From Actinomycetes bacterium (GTDB lineage: Bacteria; Actinomycetota; Acidimicrobiia; Acidimicrobiales; JAMCPL01): a stretch of DNA of 56,724 nucleotides. The stretch lies in contig JAKBVZ010000032.1 in assembly GCA_021841005.1 (NCBI GenBank), positions 11,410 through 68,133 on the forward strand, written 5' to 3'. Below are positions 47,459-55,391 of the stretch, piece by piece. Under the pieces are notes generated by a model that searched no databases, was not told the origin of the DNA, and saw only the letters and a list, made by a program, of their open reading frames with translations. Position numbers and translations under genes: made by a program. Every line of letters begins with the position of its first letter. Positions within the stretch are counted from its first letter, which is position 1.

Positions 47459-48625
47459 ATGAGAACGGATCAGGGGTTGCTCCCTAGAAGGAGAAAGACG
47501 AAGCAGATCCATGTAGGTAAAGTTGCTATCGGCGGGGATGCTCCGATATCAGTCCAGTCCATGACCACCACCAAGACGGCCGATGTCGAGGGGACGCTCG
47601 TGCAGATATACCAGCTTGCCAGCGCCGGTGCTGATCTGGTTCGCTGCACGTGCAACTCGCCGGAAGCCGCCGGCGGGCTGGCCCGGATAGTGCCGCGCTC
47701 TCCCGTCCCTATAATTGCAGATGTACATTTCCACTACGAGATGGCGCTTGCAGCGATAGATGCGGGCGTGGATGGGCTAAGGTTGAATCCAGGCAACCTG
47801 CGGAAACCAGAGGAAATCAAGCTGGTAGCGCACGAAGCGAAAGATCACTCCATTCCCATCAGGATCGGGGTCAACGCAGGATCGCTCCACCCAGACATCC
47901 TGAAGCGCTATGGAAGGCCAACTCCCGAGGCGCTGGTCGAGTCGGCTCGAAACGAGTTGGACATGCTGGAGGAAGTAGGTTTCGAGGACATAAAAATATC
48001 AGTCAAGGCGTCGAATGTACCTTTGATGATCAGCGCCTACAGGCTGGCTTCGGAGACGTTCGACTATCCGTTGCATCTTGGGGTTACCGAGGCCGGTCCA
48101 CCCCCATCGGGCATAATCAAGACCACCGCCGGCATTGCCACTCTCCTTGCGGAGGGCATCGGTGACACTATCCGGTATTCGCTAACCGCCGACCCGGTGG
48201 AAGAGGCTAGAGCCGGCAGGACTCTTCTCGAAGCTATGGGTTTGAGGAGGCGGAGGAGTGTCGATCTGATAGCCTGCCCATCGTGTGGAAGGGCGGAGGT
48301 GGATGTCATAGCCATTGCCAAGGCTGCTGAGGCGGAGTTGGCAAAGCGCTCGATACCCTTGCAAGTGGCCGTCATGGGCTGCGTGGTGAACGGCCCCGGT
48401 GAAGCAAAGGGGGCTGACCTGGGCATAGCTGCCGGTAAGCACAGGGGTCATCTGTTCATCAGGGGTCAGGTGGTGAGGGTGGTCCCGGAGGAGGATATGG
48501 TGGACGCGCTGGTGGATGAGGCCGAGAAGCTGATGAAAGAGGGGATTGAGGCTAGACTGGCTGCGGCGGATATTCATGCTGAAGAGCTTGCGGAGGAGGA
48601 TGCCCGGTCCGCTCGAGGTGCTTAG
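47459..48625 (+). CDS. ispG: 4-hydroxy-3-methylbut-2-enyl-diphosphate synthase
   Basis: An iron-sulfur enzyme of the MEP pathway (also gcpE): HVGKVAIGGDAPISVQSMTT, PIIADVHFHYEMALAAIDAG, LRLNPGNLRKPEEI, IRIGVNAGSLHPDIL, the cluster cysteines in LIACPSCGRAEVD and MGCVVNGPGEAKGAD. 388 residues, normal length. I use ATG 47459, with AGAAAGGTGA just upstream, rather than the in-frame 47354. The stop is four bases from the end of the convergent sortase gene, so no terminator fits between them. Confidence 0.95.
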   Translation: MRTDQGLLPRRRKTKQIHVGKVAIGGDAPISVQSMTTTKTADVEGTLVQIYQLASAGADLVRCTCNSPEAAGGLARIVPRSPVPIIADVHFHYEMALAAIDAGVDGLRLNPGNLRKPEEIKLVAHEAKDHSIPIRIGVNAGSLHPDILKRYGRPTPEALVESARNELDMLEEVGFEDIKISVKASNVPLMISAYRLASETFDYPLHLGVTEAGPPPSGIIKTTAGIATLLAEGIGDTIRYSLTADPVEEARAGRTLLEAMGLRRRRSVDLIACPSCGRAEVDVIAIAKAAEAELAKRSIPLQVAVMGCVVNGPGEAKGADLGIAAGKHRGHLFIRGQVVRVVPEEDMVDALVDEAEKLMKEGIEARLAAADIHAEELAEEDARSARGA

Positions 48626-48629
48626 CCTT

Positions 48630-49850
48630 TCAAGGGCAACCGGATCCTACTGATGATACAACCAGTATTTGGGACACGACTGTTTCATTGACCGTTCTGG
48701 CGGGCGAGCATAGCGAAAGTCCCGTGATGATGGAACCATCTGCATGCTCGGTAATGTTCAAGGGGGCTGCGTTTGCCCACGGGCTGTGATTGGCGACTTG
48801 CGGAGCAACGTCGTTCCACCATGCAGGGTGTGTCTTATACTGGGCAGCAGCATGCATCGCTGCAAAATAAAGCTCGAGTCCACGATTGGCAACATCGAGT
48901 GGTATAGGGGATTGCGTCAGGCTCGCCGCCGGAGTTCCGTCAATGTGGAGATGACCCAAGAGTACCTCGTTGTCTTGCAGGGTGATTCCCGTGCCGGCCA
49001 AGTCAGGGGGTATAGCGAGGTGCGGAAGCTGAGTAGAATGGAGCACGGATATGGGTGATGTGGATGGCGGTGTGGTGTCAGATTTTCCTAACAATGGTCC
49101 GGTATTGGCCGATCCAGTATTGATTGTCTTCGAATACTTGCCTATTACCACATACCGGTTCGGCGTGAACCAGAGGGCGTTTGTCGGGTAACATGTCACC
49201 AATACGATATCGCCCTGTGGATAGGACGGTATAGGCTGTCCGGGACTACGAATCATGCTTTCGGCAACCTTGTAGATCATGGTAGAGCAAGGTTCCACCC
49301 ATAGGATGGTGTCACCGATTGTCAGGTTTCCGATATCTGAAAACCAGGATACGTCATGGGCTAGGAACATGCTGGGAACGCCGGGTGCTGGCCAACTGGT
49401 TGTACTGTCGTGTCCTACTGCAACCGAAAGAGTCGCGTTGGATGTGCCTGATTTTACTGGCGCAACCAGATGGATGGCAGGTGCTTCCAGCAATCCATAT
49501 ACAGAGTCGCTGCTGCTGGCGTTTCCTGCCGGGGCATTGTTGCTGGAAGACTTAGTGGATGTGGCGGCAACATCCTGCGACAGCGCGGGAACAAGACCCG
49601 GTGAGTGCTGTGCTGATGAGCATAGGCGTGAACCTGCGGACGAGGATCTGGCAGCTTGCTGGATTTCCGCTTGTTCGATCTTGATCAGGTTGCCGCCAAC
49701 TGTTGACGAATGATGATTCCACCAGAGCGGGTATACGATACCGATACCTGCAAGCAGGATCAGAAGAATACCGGCAGTACGAAAAAGTACTACCCGTGAC
49801 ATACGGTATTTGCCAGTAAGATGTAGTTCTTTGCGCTTACAGGTTATCAT
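48630..49850 (-). CDS. Sortase with an extra C-terminal domain
   Basis: About 406 residues. An N-terminal signal anchor (VLFRTAGILLILLAGIGIV) and a Ser-rich spacer come first. The sortase domain follows: AHDVSWFSDIGNLTIGD with the catalytic His, VLVTCYPTNALWFTPNRYVV with Cys and Arg. The pattern resembles class D/E sortases. After the sortase fold comes a further 170 residues with no family I recognise (LPHLAIPPDLAGTGITLQDN, HAAAQYKTHPAWWNDVAPQ). Sortases attach LPxTG-type proteins to the wall. No substrate is seen in the window unless the right-edge secreted protein is one. ATG 49850 or 49802 could be the start. Confidence 0.8.
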   Translation of the reverse strand: MITCKRKELHLTGKYRMSRVVLFRTAGILLILLAGIGIVYPLWWNHHSSTVGGNLIKIEQAEIQQAARSSSAGSRLCSSAQHSPGLVPALSQDVAATSTKSSSNNAPAGNASSSDSVYGLLEAPAIHLVAPVKSGTSNATLSVAVGHDSTTSWPAPGVPSMFLAHDVSWFSDIGNLTIGDTILWVEPCSTMIYKVAESMIRSPGQPIPSYPQGDIVLVTCYPTNALWFTPNRYVVIGKYSKTINTGSANTGPLLGKSDTTPPSTSPISVLHSTQLPHLAIPPDLAGTGITLQDNEVLLGHLHIDGTPAASLTQSPIPLDVANRGLELYFAAMHAAAQYKTHPAWWNDVAPQVANHSPWANAAPLNITEHADGSIITGLSLCSPARTVNETVVSQILVVSSVGSGCP

Positions 49851-50038
49851 TATTGACTTCGTCCTTATCAACCTCCCATCAGTATATCCAGAAACTGAAT
49901 GATAATGGAGCAACGGCAATATGGACGATGCCACTGAGCGTGAGCGACACTATTTCTACGTTGCAATGAACGATTACGGGCAATCACAATAGCGTGGCAG
50001 CACGATGCAACAAGTATAAGTCTGGCTTCCACAAATGG

Positions 50039-50111
50039 CAGCCCCAACGGGATTCGAACCCGTGTCTCTACCTTGAGAGGGTAGTGTCCTTGGCCACTAG
50101 ACGATGGGGCC
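50039..50111 (-). tRNA. tRNA-Glu (anticodon CTC)
   Basis: A 73-nt cloverleaf on the minus strand. The acceptor GGCCCCA pairs with TGGGGCT (G1-U72 wobble), with discriminator G. The anticodon stem CTACC/GGTAG has loop CTCTCAA and anticodon CTC. T-loop TTCGAAT is present. The intact integrase frame would end 18 bases upstream of its 5' end. Confidence 0.95.
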
Positions 50112-50129
50112 TTGTATTAAATACCCAGG

Positions 50130-51271
50130 TCAAAGGGTATGTTTGTCATGACCGGTTAACTTGGTTGGATGCCTCATCGCGCGTTTATCGCGCGGACGAA
50201 ACACATCACCGACCATATCTGCTGCCCTCTGATCCGCTTCTATGGTAGCACGTGCATAGAGAGCTAGTGTAATCTGTGGCGAGGCGTGTCCGAGGCGTGT
50301 CCGAGGCGTGTCCGAGGCGTCTTGACATCTACACCGGTAGCGACAAGCATTGTCGCCGCAAGCGATCTGAGATCGTGGAACCGGAGACCCGGCAATCCTG
50401 CTGCGTTACACGCTGGTATCCATATATACCGACGCCAGTCTGTGTAAAATAATGCTCTACCGCTTGAAGTGGTGAAGATAAGAGCGTCCCCATTGGCTGC
50501 GGTAAGTCTGCGCCTTGCAAGCAGCGCGGATAGTTCGTCTACAAGCCACGCAGGACAGGCAAGGGTACGCACACCAGCTTCAGATTTTGGAGGTTCTAAC
50601 GTTCTGGTACGTGTAAGCTGACGATCCACCGTAAGTCGTCCGTTGAGCAGATCGAGGCGATCTACCGTAAGCCCTGCGGCTTCCGCCCATCGTAGTCCGA
50701 GCACAGCGCCGCACCACATCATAACCGCCTGGTCATCTCCGAGCGCATCCGCTAGGTGTTCTAATTGTTCTGCAGAAAGTGCTGGACGTTTCACGAGACT
50801 TACACGTGGTAAGTGGATATTCCGACAAGGCGAGCGGTAGATGATGTCCGCTCTTACGGCGTAGGACATGATGGCACGTAGACATGAATATTGACGGTGA
50901 ACGGTTGACGGTGCTAGTTTAGCCGTCCATATGTCCACCAACGATTGTATATCGGCAGGTGTGATGGTGGCTATGGCTCTATCACCAATTGTGGGCAGGA
51001 TGTGAACACGCAAGACCATCTCGTCAAGTTCTTTTGATCTTGCTCGCTTGGTGGGCATGGATGCCTGCCACTTTTTCGCCACAGACTCAAAAGTTACGTT
51101 TCCCCTTTGTGGGTCTAGAACTATCCCCTTGAGCTTGTCAGCCTCGATTGTCACAGCGAATGCGTCCGCGTCTTTTCGTCGGTGAAATGTCCTTGTGTGC
51201 ACTCGATCACCTGCACGCCAACGGACATCGTACCGTGACCCGCTTGCTGTGTCACGTTTGGATATCTGCAT
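50130..51271 (-). pseudogene. int: Phage-type tyrosine integrase, C-terminus out of frame by an extra 11-bp repeat unit
   Basis: The first 320 residues read as an integrase: N-terminal AP2-like and SAM-like domains, Arg in GAVLGLRWAEAAG, RFHDLRSLAATML, then DVKTPRTRLGHAS. The frame next runs into a tandem repeat and stops at 50264, before the catalytic tyrosine. Downstream in another frame the missing end is intact: SPQITLALYARATIEADQR, with the nucleophile in LALYAR, to TGA at 50130-50132. The repeat has three 11-bp units plus a partial one. With one unit less, the frame is continuous for 377 codons. Start ATG 51271 has AGGAGGTG. Either a recent inactivation or a switchable state. Confidence 0.85.
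50280..50320. repeat. 11-bp tandem repeat inside the integrase gene
   Basis: Three full copies of cgaggcgtgtc and a partial fourth. Since 11 is not a multiple of three, each gain or loss of a unit shifts the reading frame. Two full units plus the partial one restore the integrase. Confidence 0.93.
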
Positions 51272-51392
51272 GATTACACCTCCTTTCTTGTCTCTGTTGA
51301 TATATTATTATCGTGTCTTACCCGAATATCGTTGGTACACTGCTATGCCAGTGGACGTGACAGAGGCCACATTGTGTTCATGGCACTCACGC

Positions 51393-51611
51393 TCACTTGT
51401 CGTAGGTGATTGGAGCCGTCGGCAAAGATGCCAGCCAACTATCCAGATCACTCCGTCTCCATAGACGACGGTCTCGTATCTTGATCGATGGTATGATGCC
51501 CTGGTAGGTGAGCTTCAACAACGTGGAGCGCCCTATCCCCAGGAGTTGCGCTGCCTCATCCATTCTCAAGGCTTCCGGCTTTATCTCGTGTATTACATTG
51601 CGCTTATACAT
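51393..51611 (-). CDS. xis: Excisionase-like helix-turn-helix protein
   Basis: A 72-residue protein with the MerR/excisionase HTH_17 pattern (ALRMDEAAQLLGIGRSTLLKL, then IPSIKIRDRRLWRRSDLDSWL). ATG 51611 has AAAGGAG seven bases upstream. It is 121 bases upstream of the integrase on the same strand, the usual xis-int order, so it probably directs excision of the same element. Confidence 0.8.
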   Translation of the reverse strand: MYKRNVIHEIKPEALRMDEAAQLLGIGRSTLLKLTYQGIIPSIKIRDRRLWRRSDLDSWLASLPTAPITYDK

Positions 51612-52544
51612 AGCTACTCCTTTCTTACTCATGAACCGTCCTTTCCGGTTCTCTACTTATATATATGAGCGGATTAAAAGTCCTGGTCAGAGGCTTGGTA
51701 GGTCGGATGGATGCGGCCATTTTCCGACGAATGGAACAGGTCGGCAAAGTTACCCTGAAAAGCTAATTACAATCGGGAGGTTGGGTTGTCAACTGATCGG
51801 CTGCATCTTGCAGCTGGGATCGCACGCAGAAGGAATCTAACCAGGGACAAAATTGTTGATATTTGCCTCCGGCAAGGAACGAGACGAAACAGAGACTTTT
51901 GTCATACCGGGCAGTGGTGCATACTGTGTCTCCTAACCATTACTCGTATACCGATAGACTTGAGTGACAAAAGACCTGGTGGAGCTATGTTTAGAGAAAA
52001 TAAGAAAAGGTACTAAATGTTAAGAAGTCCAGCGTAATGCTAGTTTTTGGAAGCGAAAAAATGAAAATGTGAGGGTGAAATTGTAGGCATATTAGAGAGG
52101 GTTGTAGAGATTGTGTTGAGATGATGTAGAGATAGGTAAATGGGTGTTGGGATGGATGAGAAGTATTTTTGGGAGGTTTACACCCCCCTGCGCCGCACAA
52201 CGAAATATCAACTTGTAGGGTTACCAATAACCCCATACCTGCCAACGGAGATATGCCTTGACCAATGTATGCCAGGAGAAGTATGCCCCTTGCCGTCATC
52301 AGCCACGAGAGACATCCTACGGCACGTAGGGAGGCGTTAGGGAACAGATGAGGGGAAGACTGACCGGCAACGGACGAACAGCGGGCAAATGACAGGCGTG
52401 TAAGAGGCCGTGAGTGAGGGGACTGGATGCAACTATTCAGTGATTTTTCTTGGCCCAACTTTCGGCCGATAGTAGCAACGCCCCTGGTAGCGGGCATATA
52501 GGGTCTTAATTTGGTCACTGAATGGTAACAGCGCATCTCCTCGA
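51612..52544. other. 933-bp region without a convincing gene
   Basis: AT-richer than the surroundings near 51990-52150. A TTG-started frame at 51786 (S-T-D-R-L-H-L-A-A-G, then RRRNLTRDKIVDICLRQ) vaguely recalls the start of a TetR-type regulator but soon becomes unrelated. A long minus-strand frame (51991-52554) shows no conserved features. A 37-bp segment at 52287-52323 recurs inverted at 54883-54919. Confidence 0.45.
52287..52323 (-). repeat. Dispersed repeat copy, inverted relative to 54883-54919
   Basis: 33 of 37 bases match the segment at 54883-54919 on the other strand. In one frame both copies read R-R-M-S-L-(V/M)-A-x-x-G-K-G, which suggests fragments of one formerly coding family. 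The family is not recognised. Confidence 0.6.
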
Positions 52545-53330
52545 TTACTTCCACGACTGGGGAAACGCGTTCTGCTGCCAGCCGTCGGCTGGGACTGGCG
52601 GGTGGCCAGGTGTACCAGCAGAACAGGAGTTGACCGTCGGATTCCCGCCAAAACTGAACTCCCCAGGTTGGAATCCGTCAACGGCATGGCGACCGATATT
52701 GACTATAATGTACCAGCAGGTACCATTGCTACTCCTGGATGCAGCAGACAAGAGCCGACAACCGGGTCCGTCTGTGCAGAGCGTGAGCGACACCTCGTCA
52801 GGCCGCGTGACCGGACCAACGACGATGGGAACGTCGGGCACTAATGCTTGGATGGCAGCTATGCTCTCCCCTCTGAACGAACGGGCGTTCCAGGGGAGAC
52901 GCGAGCTGGAAAATACTATCGTGTTCAATGAGGACTGCGCTACATAGTCTGCCTGGCTGGAGTACAGGACGAGATTATCGGTTCCAGCTCCCGCAAACAA
53001 GAACAAGGCACCCAATATCACTAGGTAGCTAAGCAGCCTGGCGAAGAGCGGTCGGTTCCTAGATAACGCGGGGTGTTTTGATGCCGCACGGACCCCTTGA
53101 CTCGCAGGATGTTTCAAGAGTACAGCCACGGTCAACAATCCGCTCACAGTAAAGAGTGCACCAAAAGCCATGGCCCAAGGATCGGGCCTTCCCTTGTAGT
53201 GCAACTGATGAGATCGATTGATCGATGCTAGTAGCAGGCCCACTCCGGCCACAACGACGAACAGCCAAAGGCCCCGAAGTAGCGCGGTTGTGCCGAAATT
53301 CGTGTGCAAAATGCCTTTGGTATTGGACAC
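52545..53330 (-). CDS. Hypothetical membrane protein, leaderless
   Basis: A 261-residue protein. It has helices at about 18-37 (LRGLWLFVVVAGVGLLLASI), 53-72 and 96-115 (LLSYLVILGALFLFAGAG), then an extracellular region of about 140 residues with four cysteines. The segment SNGTCWYIIVNI recalls the C-terminal part of some actinobacterial pilin-like proteins, but no family can be assigned. The start is GTG 53330, six bases after a perfect TATAAT (53337-53342 on the minus strand), with no ribosome-binding site, so it is probably leaderless. Its start directly abuts the stop of the small frame upstream. Confidence 0.6.
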   Translation of the reverse strand: MSNTKGILHTNFGTTALLRGLWLFVVVAGVGLLLASINRSHQLHYKGRPDPWAMAFGALFTVSGLLTVAVLLKHPASQGVRAASKHPALSRNRPLFARLLSYLVILGALFLFAGAGTDNLVLYSSQADYVAQSSLNTIVFSSSRLPWNARSFRGESIAAIQALVPDVPIVVGPVTRPDEVSLTLCTDGPGCRLLSAASRSSNGTCWYIIVNIGRHAVDGFQPGEFSFGGNPTVNSCSAGTPGHPPVPADGWQQNAFPQSWK

Positions 53331-53663
53331 TTAAACATTATATCTGGCCTTATCGGGTCTTCGCGTTCTAGTAGGGATTGATGGTCTTGAGAAGGGACCA
53401 ATTGACATGTGGCATCCGGCAATCAAAGATACGACCATCGCATATGCGCTCTTAGACCGGATATTGGATGCCATGTCAATGCCACCCATCGCATCGAACT
53501 CAAGGGCGACACTATGAGAAAGACGGGTGTCGATAATCCAGCCCAAACAGATGCCAGCTAAGATGACAGAGATGAGACTACGAAAGGAGGTGAACCAGAC
53601 GGTCTGAACCACCGAATGACCACCCAAGTGGAGGTGGCAAAAAACGATAGGAATGGCCGGCAA
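53331..53663 (-). CDS. Possible small membrane protein
   Basis: An open frame of up to 110 codons with two hydrophobic stretches (LISVILAGICLGWII and AYAMVVSLIAGCHMSI). It ends with TAA directly against the GTG of the next gene, whose promoter box lies within it. It has no ATG start (TTG or GTG only) and no clear ribosome-binding site. It may not be translated. Confidence 0.3.
   Translation of the reverse strand: MPAIPIVFCHLHLGGHSVVQTVWFTSFRSLISVILAGICLGWIIDTRLSHSVALEFDAMGGIDMASNIRSKSAYAMVVSLIAGCHMSIGPFSRPSIPTRTRRPDKARYNV
53337..53342 (-). promoter_or_regulatory. -10 box for a leaderless transcript
   Basis: TATAAT on the minus strand, six bases before GTG 53330. The same TATAAT-N6-start arrangement recurs at 55019. 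Confidence 0.5.
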
Positions 53664-53821
53664 ATTACGCAGGAATAGTCACCATAGACGTATACAGCCT
53701 TGGCGTTTCCCGCTGTTATCCTTGACAATTCACCGGACTGCCAAGTTTCTCATCCCTGATTATCACGTATTCCAGTGCGGGCGTGGATGGAAACGAGCTG
53801 CATTCCTGCGTTAAAACCATC

Positions 53822-53902
53822 CCCACCATGCTCATCGAAACATGCCGGCTCATGGACGCATAGTCCTGCCGGTCCATATGCAAATAACGTGGCCGGTAAC
53901 AC
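53822..53902 (+). repeat. Left copy of an 81-bp direct repeat bracketing the broken transposon
   Basis: Matches 54794-54874 over 81 bp with five differences, all transitions. One frame, C-S-S-K-H-A-G-S-W-T-H-S-P-A-G-P, is open in both copies and the changes there include two silent ones, so the repeat may derive from a gene. Confidence 0.85.
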
Positions 53903-53956
53903 GGGGTAAGTCCAATCGAGCGCTTTGAACTGTCTGGACCCCACAAAGCTGCAGAT

Positions 53957-54310
53957 CCCCAACTGGTTGTAGATGCATTCAGGTGGTCGGCAACGAGGAA
54001 GGTAACTAAAACTGCAACGGTTCCCTTGGATGGAAACTCATACAGCGTCGATCCCTCCCTTGTCGGCCGGCGTGTTGAACTGCGCTATGACCCTGAAGAC
54101 CTATCGAAAATCGATATCTATTACGAAGGCACATCAGCTGGGCCGGCGATTCCGTTCGTCATAGGGCGCCATGTCCATAAGGCTGTCCATAAGGTCGTGG
54201 GACCCGCTCCGGAGCTCGGGGATTGACTATCTGGCAATGGTGGCAGCTGCTCATGAACAAGAGGCTGGTACTGGTCAAAAGATCGACTTCACCCAGCTTT
54301 CCATGCCTGG
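53957..54310 (+). pseudogene. C-terminal fragment of a Mu/TniA-type DDE transposase, frameshifted
   Basis: The frame from about 53957 reads VVDAFRWSATRKVTKTATV, then SYSVDPSLVGRRVELRYDPE and PFVIGRHVHKAV. This is the C-terminal beta-barrel region of Mu-type transposases that work with an ExeA/TniB-like ATPase. It stops at 54226. The conserved continuation GIDYLAMVAAAHEQEAGTGQ is found in another frame just downstream (54216-54300), so at least one frameshift has occurred. The catalytic DDE core is absent; only the last fifth of the gene remains. Confidence 0.8.
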
Positions 54311-54771
54311 AGCAGCTGACGAAACGGCATCGCAGGGTTGTTCTCATCGTAGACGAGGCCCATCTCTTGGAGCCTGCCCAGCTGGAGGAGATCCGGATGC
54401 TCACAAATTCAGAAATGGATTCCTCCTCCCCCTTTGCCGGCATACTCGTTGGTCAACCAACTCTCAACCGTCAACTGCGCATGGGAATGTTTTCCGCTCT
54501 TGACCAGAGGATTGCGACACGTTTCTTGATCCCTCCAATGGACGTAGATGAGACGTCCTGCTATCTCCGTCATCACCTGAGTCTTGCCGGCAGGGATGAG
54601 TCACTCTTCGCAGATGATGCAGTTGCCCGTCTACATCGCATCTCCAATGGACTGCCAAGAGCGCTGAACAACACGGCTACAGCAGCACTCATGGCTGGCG
54701 CAGCAGATGGCAAGGACATCGTTGACGATACCTGTGCAAAGAAGGCGACAGCTGAGATCACTCGGGACTGA
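54311..54771 (+). pseudogene. ExeA/TniB-like transposition ATPase, N-terminus deleted
   Basis: The frame ending at 54771 contains RRVVLIVDEAHLLEPAQLEEI (Walker B), LTNSEMDSSSPFAGILVGQP (sensor region), DQRIATRFLIPPMDVDETSCYL and ISNGLPRALNNTATAALM. It matches the C-terminal 150 residues of the ExeA-like AAA ATPase encoded beside Mu-type transposases. The Walker A domain is missing: the sequence jumps from the transposase end (FTQLS) to the middle of the ATPase, so an internal deletion of roughly 120-130 codons is likely. Confidence 0.8.
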
Positions 54772-54793
54772 ACATGTCCTTCACGAGAAGCGA

Positions 54794-54874
54794 CCCACTA
54801 TGCTCATCGAAACATGCCGGTTCATGGACGCATAGCCCTGCCGGTCCATGTGCAGATAACGTGGCCGGTAACAC
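54794..54874 (+). repeat. Right copy of the 81-bp direct repeat
   Basis: Begins 23 bases after the ATPase fragment. Followed directly by the segment (54883-54919) that recurs inverted at 52287-52323. The sequence GACCCACTAT at its left edge (54792-54801) also recurs at 55384-55393. Confidence 0.85.
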
Positions 54875-55018
54875 TCCCCTGGGCCGTAGGATGTCTCTCA
54901 TGGCTCCTGGCGGCAAGGGCGCCTTCTGGCCACACCGGTCAGGATATGTATCCGGCGTTGGGACCTCCATTGCGGATGGCCAGCAGCGTCATAGCCAGAC
55001 AGCCTAGGTATCGTCGGC

Positions 55019-55024
55019 TATAAT
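55019..55024 (+). promoter_or_regulatory. -10 box for a leaderless transcript
   Basis: TATAAT six bases before ATG 55031 with no ribosome-binding site between. CAGACA about 17 bases upstream is a moderate -35 candidate. Confidence 0.5.
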
Positions 55025-55030
55025 TACATT

Positions 55031-55252
55031 ATGACTACGGCGCAGCTTTGGACCATTCTCGGACCCCTGTTGGGGGTGTTTGGCGTGTTGGTGGTACTCA
55101 TCATCCAACAGGGCAATTCCTTACGATCTGATCTTACCGCCAGGATCGATCAACAGACTGCCAGGATCGATCAGGTGGTAAAGGACATAGGCGAACTCAA
55201 AGGTGATGTAAAGATCGTCAAGGATCGTCTAAAAATCCCGATGAGCGCTTAA
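55031..55252 (+). CDS. Small membrane-anchored coiled-coil protein
   Basis: 73 residues. A single helix (LWTILGPLLGVFGVLVVLIIQ, residues about 6-26) is followed by a charged helix with heptad spacing and two short repeats (TARIDQQ, TARIDQV), then VVKDIGELKGDVKIVKDRLK. Small anchors of this kind are common next to mobile elements and in phages, often of unknown role. Leaderless start as judged from the promoter. No partner gene is evident. Confidence 0.6.
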   Translation: MTTAQLWTILGPLLGVFGVLVVLIIQQGNSLRSDLTARIDQQTARIDQVVKDIGELKGDVKIVKDRLKIPMSA

Positions 55253-55357
55253 TTCCCATCCCTTGACCGAGCAACAGCAGAACCTCCCTGTACAGTCGCC
55301 ATAGAGCCACGTTAATTTTTCCTGCACAGGATTATATCTGTTAGCAACGGCCTAATT

Positions 55358-55391
55358 TTGACCCACTTCAGCAACCTAAAGTTGACCCACT
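55358..55391. repeat. 10-bp direct repeat TTGACCCACT, 24-bp period
   Basis: TTGACCCACT occurs at 55358-55367 and 55382-55391. Repeated short sites near the end of an element are typical of transposase-binding ends of Mu/Tn7/TniA-type elements, so this may mark a lost transposon end. That link is an inference. Confidence 0.5.

Noticed and set aside
51991..52554. 187-codon minus-strand frame in the accessory region
   Set aside because: Low-complexity, ends in a Phe/Ser/Thr-rich AT-biased tail, no motif or start signal. Treated as non-coding.
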